Source: Brachionus plicatilis | Taxonomy: Eukaryota > Rotifera > Eurotatoria > Ploima > Brachionidae | Assembly (NCBI GenBank): GCA_010279815.1 | Contig: QEOQ01000454.1 | Location: 63,329 to 85,989 of the forward strand | DNA: 22,661 bases | Direction: 5' to 3' | Shown here: piece after piece, positions 8,991-15,843 of the stretch | Position numbering within the stretch: position 1 is the first letter of the stretch | How the letters are laid out: every line of letters begins with the position of its first letter | Translations under genes and position numbers: made by a program | The notes under the pieces: model-generated | Database searches by the model: none | The model's input: the letters and a program-made list of their open reading frames with translations, nothing else | Told to the model about the DNA's origin: nothing

Positions 8991-9480
8991 CTAGTAAACT
9001 GACAGGAAATTCCTTTTTGAAAAGTGCTCTTTTAGAATTTTTCGGACGTCCAGACCCACACCTCTGTTCAATTGGGATCTGTTTAGCTACCAATGGAATA
9101 ACATAGTCAGCCAATTTTAACTGTGCAGAAACGGCAAGAATGTGTTTGCATAGATGCTGCTTAGCGAAGGCGAGACAGGAACACTTACCTCTAGATTAAG
9201 GTAATCATCTTCGACTAGCTGGAGACAATGGACACTAGCTTCTTCGATGTCTTTAGAAAACGGATCAAAGTCCGTAAACTGGAAATCTTTATGTGCAGCG
9301 ATCCATTGGTTGACGATTGCCTTCGTTATATTTGGATTCGCCTGAGATTTACGTTGATAGCCATTGGATCTCGCTCGAGCGACCAGATACGTACAATTTT
9401 CTCAGTAACAATAGAGAGAAAGCGAGTTTCTTACTCTTTTATATGCATCTTCAGTGGCTTCAGTGGCAAGAAACGAAAAC
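8968..9480 (-). pseudogene. Decayed SWIM zinc-finger (MULE-type) transposase C-terminus
   Basis: Reading on the minus strand, one frame (about 9415-9189) gives CTYLVARARSNGYQRKSQAN, then ITKAIVNQWIAAHKDFQFTD and ASVHCLQLVEDDYLNLE. A one-base shift at about 9189 leads into GKCSCLAFAKQHLCKHILAV and, further on, CGSGRPKNSKRALFKKE, ending at 8968. CSC-x8-CKH is a canonical SWIM finger (CxCxnCxH), found C-terminal to the DDE domain of Mutator-like transposases, and a basic GRPK tail is usual there. An earlier frame piece (FSFLATEATEDAYKRVRNS) lies near 9480-9420. The DDE core is not present. Its position inside the TIR-bounded interval supports a MULE origin. Not functional. Confidence 0.65.
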
Positions 9481-9549
9481 TTTGACAATTATTTCATGTG
9501 TTATTGTTCAATTTGTCTATTAAGTGTTTAAAAATCAAATAAATGATAA

Positions 9550-9770
9550 AATTATTTTACTGTCTTATTTTTACTGATTTTAATTAATTAATTAATTAAT
9601 TTGCTGAATAAATTGTTGTTATTATTAGCTAAAAAAATTTTGCTGACCAATAAACAATTTTGTTGAAAATAATTTTCTGAATAAAATTTACTGATGGGAT
9701 AATCATTTTTACTGAATAAAATATTATATTTACTGATTAATTCTATTATTTTTACTGAAGCGATAATCAT
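9550..9770. repeat. Subterminal TTTACTGA repeat cluster
   Basis: TTTACTG occurs at about 9556, 9571, 9688, 9708, 9729 and 9753, interleaved with TTGCTGA and TTCTGAATAAA variants and an (ATTA)n run at 9581-9600. The same motif occurs near the left end (5804-5848) and, inverted, near 8930 and 8972. Such clusters are typical subterminal transposase-binding repeats; that function is inferred. Confidence 0.5.
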
Positions 9771-9783
9771 ATGCCTATTATTT

Positions 9784-9822
9784 ATGGAAAAACACGGACC
9801 ACCTGTTTTTTTTTAATTAACC
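9784..9822 (-). repeat. Right terminal inverted repeat
   Basis: 39 bp, inverted partner of 5678-5714, followed by the candidate TSD TTTAGGAAA (9823-9831). Confidence 0.8.
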
Positions 9823-9842
9823 TTTAGGAAACGGTCTAGATA

Positions 9843-9930
9843 AATTTTCCCCACAATTTTTTTCCTCACATTTTCCCCGCTGTAAATTTTTCCCGCCATA
9901 CATTTTCCTCACTTTATACATTTTCCTTTC
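9843..9930. repeat. Degenerate tandem repeat, ATTTTCCYCRC unit
   Basis: Five to six spaced copies of ATTTTCCCCAC, ATTTTCCCCGC, ATTTTTCCCGC, ATTTTCCTCAC and similar, with a period of 14-20 bp. It lies just outside the right end of the TIR-bounded interval. No function seen; 9931-10091 has no gene. Confidence 0.6.
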
Positions 9931-10091
9931 GGATAGCAGTTATTTATTTTAGCAAGCCTATTCTTCAAAAATTTTGGTTTTGTGAAGTTTAGTACAAAAG
10001 AACACTACAAAGTGTATAAAAATTAAATAATTTTTTCTACACCGTGGTCGGATGGTATTATTAGCAAAATAGCACAATTCTACATTCTGTG

Positions 10092-10784
10092 GTGATTTGA
10101 CCAGAGTTGAAATTTTTTTTTTTTAAAAAGTCTTTTGACTTGACTTGAAAAATTATTTTTTTAAAATAAGTCTTTTGCCGTTCCATGTAGTTATTAAGGC
10201 GACATTTTTATTTCAAAGCAGACTTGTATTAAAGGCAGGAAAAAAAATCTTAACAAGTCAAAAACAAGTCAAAGTATGACTTGGAATTGAAAACATATTT
10301 TTTAAAAATAACAAGTCTTGACTTTTTTCAAAAATATGAAAATTACAAGTCATAAATTTTTTATATATTTTTTAATATTTTTTTTCTTGTTTAATTTATT
10401 TCTAAATTTTTTTAAGCGCAAATATTTTTGTTTATTATTAATAAATTCACTTGAAAAGAATATCAAAATTGTGTGAATTATTGAAAAAATCATGTTTCAA
10501 TATTTACATTGAAAAAGTAATTTAAACAAATAATTTTTTTTTTCCTGGATTAAAAATTCAATACTTATAATTTTTTTATATATTTTAATTCTATTCTTAA
10601 AATAAGTAAAAATTCTGACTTGTTTTTTTAAAATTTTTGTAACAAGACCAAGTCATACCTTGCACTTGACTTGTGACTTGTGACTTTTATACAACTCTGT
10701 TTCAAAGTCTTTGAAATGACTTTTTTTCAGAAAAAAAATTTCAAGTCAAGTCAAAAGACTTTTTTTAAAAGTCAGTGACTTACA
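10092..10784. mobile_element. Older AAGTCA-repeat MITE relic interrupted by a younger copy
   Basis: The left piece (AAAAAGTCTTTTGACTTGAC near 10124) is matched in inverted orientation by the right piece near 10738-10770. The right edge GTCAGTGACTTAC (10772-10784) resembles the inner part of the 3522-3860 termini, but the outermost CAGACTTGTGC is lost. The younger MITE at 10219-10699 sits in the middle. Outer boundaries are approximate. Confidence 0.5.
10219..10699. mobile_element. hAT-type MITE with 8-bp TSD, nested
   Basis: It begins CAGACTTGTATTAAAG and ends with the inverted CTTTTATACAACTCTG (a few mismatches). TTTCAAAG is duplicated exactly at 10211-10218 and 10700-10707. The interior carries AAGTCA/TGACTTG repeats as in 3522-3860, so they are one family. 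No ORF. Confidence 0.87.
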
Positions 10785-11027
10785 AATATACAAATTAAAA
10801 CAAAAAATTACACATTTTTTAGCATGGATGAGATGTACTTTGGTGCATGCTCCAAAAGCTGGTATCTTAGCTTATAGTGCACCATAATTGAACGAGGGTA
10901 TACGGTAAGGGTATTCGAATTTTTTAATTGTAAAATTGTGTAAAAATTGGAAAAATAGTAGTTATAACTGTTGGTTTGGAGAAAAAAACTACATCTGCAG
11001 ACACATCATTAGAGTTGAAATATTTGT

Positions 11028-11255
11028 GACTTCCCCGAAGTTGATTTGAAAGCTGAAGTCAATAGTAAAAGGGCATGTCCAAAGATAGCAAAGCCAGCCT
11101 AGATGAGAAGTGAACGATCTAAATTATCTAAAATTGACACATTGACAATTGCTCCATCAGTATAACCATCAACATCATCTATACAACCATATAAATCATC
11201 AGAACAACCAACACCATCACAAGAAGTATCACAACCAAAAACAAAGGACAAATAA
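11028..11255 (+). pseudogene. C-terminal scrap of a transposase-like protein, two stops
   Basis: A plus-strand frame reads DFPEVDLKAEVNSKRACPKI, AKPA, stop, MRSERSKLSKIDTLTIAPSV, stop, then a P/S/Q-rich tail (SEQPTPSQEVSQPKTKDK) ending at 11253-11255. The 'KR.CPKIAKPA.MRSE' stretch resembles the basic GRPK..KPAL tail that follows SWIM fingers in MULE-like proteins (compare CGSGRPKNSKRAL in 8968-9480). Two in-frame stops make it dead. Identity is weak. The flanking 10785-11027 and 11256-11695 show no gene. Confidence 0.35.
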
Positions 11256-11695
11256 AGTAAAAATAAAGATTTTATTGTTAAAAGATCAGCTGAATTGACT
11301 GAAAAGAATTTAATTTTTTTAATTTTTTCATTAATTTTCTTTAATAATAAAAGCGTAAATTATTCGATAAATTTGATTTATTTTACAAAAGTTTTTAAAT
11401 TAAATTAAATAAATTTAAGTTGATTTAAATTAGATTAAATTTCTTATTTTTTTTTATATAAAATTTAGATTTTATTTTAAAAAAGAATATATTGTATTTT
11501 TGTTTTTAAATAATTAAATAAATGAAGTGTTAATCAGTCTTGAAAATAGATAATGGTACTAGCCTGTTGATTAACCTTGAATAATGGTCCACCATTCGCT
11601 CTTTTGTCAATAATAGATGTAGACGATGACTCATCCGATTCAATTATTTAAGACATTTATTTTCAAAAAGCAATTTTGTTTTTATTGGGATATTT

Positions 11696-11741
11696 ATTAT
11701 TTATTTGTATATCTGTACCGAGCTAAAGCTCTTTCAGATTA
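11696..11741 (-). mobile_element. Solo 3' tail of a non-LTR retrotransposon family
   Basis: On the minus strand: TCTGAAAGAGC-TTTA-GCTCGGTACAG, then ACAAATAAATAATAAA. Same design as the tails at 4112-4160 and 2444-2489. No RT remains are recognisable upstream of it on the minus strand (11750-12218 is very A/T-rich), so it is a short 5'-truncated insertion. Confidence 0.6.
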
Positions 11742-12218
11742 AAAAAAAAATTAAAATAAAGTTAAATAAAATATAAATGCTGATGTTAAAAAATATAAAA
11801 AATAAATTAGATAATTTTTGATTTGACAAACGAAAAAAAAATATTTGATAAAAAAAAAAAAAAATTGCTCCTATAGAAAAAATAAGCCTTTTTGTAAGCC
11901 ATGGTGGTATTTATCAAGAGAACCAGTATTTTAAAATTCATAGCACTGAATTAACAAAATTTTTTAATTAAATTTTTTAAAAAAAAAATATTGAATATAT
12001 TTATTAATTCCTAAAAAATCTATAAGGTGGAATTAGAAAATAAAAAAATCTAAAAAATCTTTGTTTTATCAATTTCGGGATAACATAATAAAAAATTTAA
12101 ATAAAGAATTAACAATTAAAGTAGACTTTATTTCTTATTAATTTAAAATTTTTAATTAAAATAGAAATAAAATTAAATAAAAATCTTGCCTAGAACATTA
12201 ATTCTAGTTTATAATTAT

Positions 12219-12332
12219 TGTAATGTTTACATTAGTACCCTTGGGCCCGTCTATCCGAACTCCATCGTTAGACCTATTGGAACATGTATTTATGCTCCTT
12301 CTTAACTTAAATGCTCATGGTTAAGTTAATTA
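12219..12332 (-). repeat. TRIM 3' LTR
   Basis: 114-bp copy. It differs from 12543-12656 by scattered substitutions, so the insertion is not recent. It contains the near-palindrome TGTAATGTTTACATTA at its plus-strand start. Confidence 0.85.
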
Positions 12333-12346
12333 TCTTCCCCCGCTTT
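12333..12346 (-). promoter_or_regulatory. Polypurine tract of the TRIM
   Basis: Minus-strand AAAGCGGGGGAAGA directly abuts the 3' LTR. It would prime plus-strand DNA synthesis. Confidence 0.7.
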
Positions 12347-12529
12347 TATAAAGCGTAAGCTAGGGATCTGTCGACCATTGTGACCACTGCCGGATCACCA
12401 ATGACCGGGACCAGCCATAGACTATTATTTTTCCGAGGTACTAACTGACACTCGTCAGGTAGCCGTTGCACGCACTTTAAACATTACTGCCTCCAAGAAG
12501 CACTTTTATTAGTCTTCTGGGGCTTTTAT

Positions 12530-12540
12530 CCTCGTCGCCA
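12530..12540 (-). promoter_or_regulatory. Primer-binding site, tRNA-Ser(GCT)
   Basis: Minus-strand TGGCGACGAGG lies two bases inside the 5' LTR. It complements a CCTCGTCG acceptor end plus CCA, as in eukaryotic tRNA-Ser(GCT); the tRNA match is from general knowledge. Confidence 0.7.
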
Positions 12541-12542
12541 GA

Positions 12543-12656
12543 TGTAATGTTTACATTAGTACCCTTGGGCCCATCTATCCGATCTCTCTCGTTAGACGCG
12601 TTGGAACATGTATTTATGCTACTTCATAACTTAAACGCTCATGGTTAAGTTAATTA
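12543..12656 (-). repeat. TRIM 5' LTR
   Basis: Partner of 12219-12332. A small inverted pair (GACATCTTTGTC-like) lies just outside at 12668-12683. Confidence 0.85.
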
Positions 12657-12724
12657 ACTCCAGTGATATCGACAAAGATGTCGCTAAATCACAATTATAA
12701 TTAATTTTTTAATGTTGATTTTAG

Positions 12725-12940
12725 AACCAGCTACCGAATGAAGAACCACACGATGAACCACAAGTGCTGACTGGTAGAGGTAATGGCAATGGAAGTGGAG
12801 CTGGAGCTGAGCATGGTGAACCACAAGTGCTAATTGGTAGAGGTAGAGGCAATGGTTCTGGGAGAGACAATGGAAGTGGGGCGGCTAAAGAAAAGTTAAA
12901 TGATGAACCACATGGAGAGCACATTTTATTTTTGTTTTGA
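12725..12940 (+). CDS. Gly/Asn/Arg-rich exon with internal repeats, partial
   Basis: A 71-codon plus-strand frame lacks an ATG but follows a good splice acceptor (TTGATTTTAG at 12715-12724) and ends in TGA at 12938-12940. It contains two imperfect repeats, DEPQVLTGRGNGNGSG and GEPQVLIGRGRGNGSG, then NGSGAAKEKLNDEPHGEH. RG/GN-rich tails often bind RNA, but nothing else is known. It is probably a terminal exon of a gene whose 5' part I cannot find, or a transposon-encoded tail. The opposite-strand L/P-rich frame is its shadow. Confidence 0.35.
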   Translation, partial: NQLPNEEPHDEPQVLTGRGNGNGSGAGAEHGEPQVLIGRGRGNGSGRDNGSGAAKEKLNDEPHGEHILFLF

Positions 12941-13536
12941 TGATATGCTTTTTAATAAAAGATGAATTAGATTTTTTAAATGATTTTTGTTATATTTTTG
13001 CAGTCTTTTTATACAACTATTTAAAATCAGATAAGCTTTCGATTCTATTGATTTTCTAAACATTAATGAGATATTATGTTTGATTATTTTTTGATCACCG
13101 GGTATATTTTTTATTGTATATTTTCTTGCTATTGTAGAAAAACTAAAGATTAAATTTTTTGAATTTGAGTATTTTATTTAAAAAGCTTTTAAATATCTTA
13201 TTTATTTTGGCCACTAAATTAGCTTCAGAAAAGCTTAAATAGATACACATATTCACGAAAACAAATATTGAAAATATAAAGAAAAAAATTTGCAACCATT
13301 AAAGAAAACTTAGTTATAGTACCTAAAATCTCTTGCGATTTTCTCACTTTAAAAAAAAAGAGCTTAAAAATATGTTCGTAGTTTGGTCCGGTTTCTGATT
13401 CTGAAATAATTTTTTTTTACCCTACCTTTTGTCTCCGGTCAATTTAAATTAAAAATAAATATATTTAAATTTTATTTTGATTTAGATGTTATTTTTGTAA
13501 ACGATTTGTCAGAAATTTTTTAACAACAAAACAAAA

Positions 13537-13566
13537 GTAGAGGTAATGGCAATGGAAGTGGAGCTG
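13537..13566 (+). repeat. 30-bp exact duplicate of exon sequence 12774-12803
   Basis: GTAGAGGTAATGGCAATGGA plus ten further bases are identical in both places, in the same orientation, about 760 bp apart. It immediately precedes the RT scrap at 13604. The interval 12941-13536 has no gene. Confidence 0.85.
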
Positions 13567-13603
13567 CTATTGTAAAACAATTGCAGCGATTAACTAACTT
13601 TTT

Positions 13604-13825
13604 GATAATTTAGCTTTACAAAAAGATATAGATTCCGTTTCAAGCTGGACGATTACGTAAGCTTCTGATTTAAACTTAAGGAAATGTAAAGTTATGTATA
13701 TTGGAAAAAGAAATCATCACTTTTAATGAACGCGGACCAGAGTCCAGAGTCATTAGAGAGACAAAATTAGAGAAGGATTTGGGTGTCTTTTTTCAAAACA
13801 GTCTGTTGAAGTTTATTACTCAACT
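13604..13825 (+). pseudogene. Reverse-transcriptase scrap of a CR1/L2-type element
   Basis: The first frame reads DNLALQKDIDSVSSWTIT, a stop, then ASDLNLRKCKVMYIGKRNHH. After a frameshift it continues RETKLEKDLGVFFQNSL. These match in order the 3' palm/thumb segment of the intact element at 14929-18941 (LQNDIDKVCKWSEDW, NVEKCKVLHIG, CEKDLGIYIQDDL). One stop and at least one shift show it is dead. The catalytic YADD region is missing. Confidence 0.75.
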
Positions 13826-13845
13826 TGATAATTAAATTAAATTCA

Positions 13846-13874
13846 GTAGTCCCACCGAAAGGTGAAGGACCTAC
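13846..13874 (+). other. Hairpin with GAAA tetraloop
   Basis: GTAG-TCC-CACC pairs with GGTG-GGA-CTAC around GAAA (13857-13860), with an AA and a C bulge on the 3' side. It lies 20 bp after the RT scrap and may be a structured 3'-end remnant of that element, but only one copy is visible here. Confidence 0.4.
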
Positions 13875-14381
13875 CAGAAAAATAATCATAAAACTTTTTT
13901 TTATTTAAAATATACCAAAAATTCCGTTTTTGAATAAAATAAAATAAGACTTTTGAAAATTCCAGAATTTCTTGGAATTTTTAAAATCTTAAAAAGGGTA
14001 TTTTTGCTAAAATAACGATAATTATCGTAAATTACCGATAATTATTGTAAAATTCAGTGAAAAAAACTAAATTCCAAAATTTCTCGAAAAAAAAACGATT
14101 TTCATAAAAAAAAAATATTTTTTTTGGAATTTTTGAAAAAGGAAAAAAATTAAAACTTGATTGAATTTTTTGACGGCAATTGACGTAAATTGCGGTAAAT
14201 TTTTGTAAAAAAAAGGTGAAAAATGGTAAAAATTCAGCAAAAAAGGAACAATGGAATTTTTATTATTATATTCTATTTTTTTAAACAAATTTTGAAAATT
14301 ATTAATTCAATATGGCTCATATAAATTTATACATTAATTTATAAATTAATGGAACAGTTGGAATGGAACGGGAATGGTTTT
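13875..14381. other. AT-rich spacer with small palindromes
   Basis: No gene. CGATAATTATCG (14016-14027) is a perfect 12-bp palindrome. Phrases such as GACGTAAATTGCGGTAAATT (14172 onwards) resemble those in the 19971 MITE, so this may be an eroded foldback element. Confidence 0.3.
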
Positions 14382-14407
14382 AAATGGAATGCGTCTCCAT
14401 TCCATTT
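14382..14407. repeat. Inverted repeat AAATGGAATG / CATTCCATTT
   Basis: 10-bp perfect arms around CGTCTC. More GGAATG and GGAACG motifs lie on both sides (14349-14425), so it is probably an eroded small foldback element. Confidence 0.55.
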
Positions 14408-14477
14408 CTTTTCGGGAACGGACCATTTCATTTTAGCAAGAACCACTGTAAAAAGAACAGCAAAAAATATGAAAAAA

Positions 14478-14703
14478 TTAAATAACTTTTTTCTAAAAGT
14501 TTAAATTAATTCTCTAAATGCAGAATCGTACATTCAAAGTTGCATCTGATATCAAAGTCTGCTAAATCTGCAGAGTTAAGCAGGATTTAATATTCAATAT
14601 AATCGAGCGTAGGGAATTTTGCAGAGATATTGCACAACTTTGAATGTTGCATCATTCTGCATTCACAGAATTAATTTTAAATTTTTAGGAAAATCTTATT
14701 TTA
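14478..14703. mobile_element. Foldback (MITE-like) element
   Basis: Sequence from 14478 to about 14575 is repeated in inverted orientation from 14703 back to about 14610. For example, AATGCAGAATCGTACATTCAAAG (14517 on) against AATGCAGAATGATGCAACATTCAAAG on the other strand. The outer parts TTTAAATTAATTCTCT and AATTAATTCTGT also pair. No clear target duplication, so class unknown. Confidence 0.65.
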
Positions 14704-14928
14704 TTTTATTTATTTATTGGTGCCTTGAAATGCTGATAAATATTATTTCAATTATTTTTACTCAAATAAAGCATTTAAAAAGAATAAAATTTTATTAATT
14801 GATCAATTTTGAAAGCTAAATTTTAAATTTAGTTTTCATTGTAAAAAAACATGTAAAAAAAAAAAAATTTGAAAAATTAACATAATTTGTCTAAATCGAG
14901 ATTGTCCAAAGTGAGTTTTCAGACAAAG

Positions 14929-15843
14929 ATGGATCTATCCGACGTTGAACCTAAAACGCCTCTGACCTCAAGTTATCATGGCAGTAATGTTAATGTTAAG
15001 GAGACTCGTAAACGTTTTTGTTCCTCAAATTCACCCTTAAACAAAAGTTTGTCGGATTCCGACTTAGCTGCTCACCTAGACGTTGCTTCGCTTAGACAGA
15101 AAGTATTGACACTTGAGATTCTTCTCTCGTCCAAGGATCAAATTATTCTAAAACTTGAGAATTTGGTAGAGGACTTAAAGTCAAGAGTGGACAAAATTGA
15201 GAGTGAAATATTAAAATCCTCGTCTACACAATGCGTACAACAACCTTGTTTCAATAATACATCGTGGGTTACTGTTGCAAGTCGAGCGCTTGCTCAAGTT
15301 GAAGGCAAAAAATTGGATCGTCCAGCTCAGCAAATCGAGGTACTTAACTCAGTTGTGTATGAACAAAAGGAACGAGAAAGGCGAAAGAGAAATGTCTTAG
15401 TTTTTGGTGCACCAATGAGTAACAAGAAGACAAAAGAAGCTCAAGACTCCGATGACAAGGGGTTTATTGAAAAAACTTTTCGAGCTATCAAAGCGGACGT
15501 AAAAAAGATCAAAACGATTCGGCGTTTCAAGTCAAACCCAAATTCGAACCGTCCAGCTCCGATTTTAATCCAACTTAATGGTGATAACGATAGGACAATC
15601 ATTTTAAAAGCTGCTAAAGAACTTCGAAAGTTGACTGACTACAAAGACGTTTATATTAACCCTGATTTAACAGAAGCTGAACGAGTTCTTGATAAAAAGC
15701 GTAGAGAAGACCGTTTTAACTTAAACCAAAGAGAAAGAGAGAACGCTACAAATGTACGGTACGGTATTAGCGGTAATGGGTTTCGGAAGTTCACTATCGA
15801 AGCGGATGGTGAGTCCGATCATGATCAAATGCAACACCAATAA
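14929..15843 (+). CDS. LINE ORF1 RNA-binding protein
   Basis: 304 residues from the first ATG; the frame is open a little further upstream but only with a TTG. After a disordered S/T-rich start, residues about 50-96 form a heptad-like coiled coil (LRQKVLTLEILLSSKDQIIL, then KLENLVEDLKSRVDKIESEI), expected to trimerise or dimerise the protein. From about 150 follows a basic patch (KERERRKRNVLVFGAP), starting an RRM-like fold, then KKIKTIRRFKSNPNSNRPAP, ILIQLNGD and VYINPDLTEAERVLDKKRRE. This matches the ORF1 architecture of many LINEs, whose product coats the element RNA. It has no CCHC knuckle. The 3' end overlaps ORF2 by 92 bp. Confidence 0.85.
   Translation: MDLSDVEPKTPLTSSYHGSNVNVKETRKRFCSSNSPLNKSLSDSDLAAHLDVASLRQKVLTLEILLSSKDQIILKLENLVEDLKSRVDKIESEILKSSSTQCVQQPCFNNTSWVTVASRALAQVEGKKLDRPAQQIEVLNSVVYEQKERERRKRNVLVFGAPMSNKKTKEAQDSDDKGFIEKTFRAIKADVKKIKTIRRFKSNPNSNRPAPILIQLNGDNDRTIILKAAKELRKLTDYKDVYINPDLTEAERVLDKKRREDRFNLNQRERENATNVRYGISGNGFRKFTIEADGESDHDQMQHQ

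Larger units (their letters stand above)
5678..9822. mobile_element. MULE-like TIR-bounded interval containing CCT4
   Basis: The left terminus 5678-5714 and the right terminus 9784-9822 are inverted copies. They match throughout except for one C/G change (CAGCTGG vs CAGGTGG) and two extra A's in the A-run. The outermost bases are GGTTAATTAAAAAAACAG. Immediately outside lie TTTACGGAA (5669-5677) and TTTAGGAAA (9823-9831), which match at 7 of 9 positions, suggesting an old 9-bp TSD as in Mutator-like elements. A decayed SWIM-finger pseudogene (8968-9480) inside fits MULE transposases. The motif TTTACTG(A) recurs across 5800-9760, concentrated at the two ends. No second terminus is seen near either end, so they do not look like two separate MITEs. 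Chance flanking of CCT4 remains possible. Confidence 0.55.
12219..12656 (-). mobile_element. TRIM: miniature LTR retrotransposon
   Basis: Direct repeats 12219-12332 and 12543-12656 (114 bp each, about 87% alike by eye) flank a 210-bp non-coding centre. In minus orientation the upstream LTR is 12656-12543 and ends in ACATTACA (CA end). Two bases further in lies TGGCGACGAGG (12540-12530), complementary to the 3' end of tRNA-Ser(GCT), a standard minus-strand primer site. Directly before the downstream LTR lies the purine run AAAGCGGGGGAAGA (12346-12333), a polypurine tract. The LTRs carry a CATAAATA TATA-like box. There is no gag or pol. The LTR begins TAATTAAC rather than TG, and I see no target duplication. 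Its G+C is clearly higher than the flanks. Confidence 0.85.

Noticed and set aside
9189..9194. Splice donor GAG|GTAAGT in the SWIM pseudogene (minus strand)
   Set aside because: It matches the donor consensus, but the codons of the SWIM finger (GKCSC) start within it and continue directly, so a one-base frameshift is simpler.
9228..9523. Two plus-strand frames of 85 and 68 codons
   Set aside because: They are antisense to the SWIM-finger pseudogene, which has recognisable motifs on the minus strand.
12219..12656. Retrozyme (hammerhead-bearing LTR mini-element)
   Set aside because: No CUGAUGA core or GAAA partner is present in either LTR on either strand.
12721..12924. Minus-strand L/P-rich 67-codon frame
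   Set aside because: Low-complexity mirror of the plus-strand GRGNGNGSG repeat exon; its composition follows from the repeat.
14067..14288. 73-codon F/K-rich minus-strand frame
   Set aside because: A/T-rich low-complexity sequence within an eroded palindromic region; no motif.
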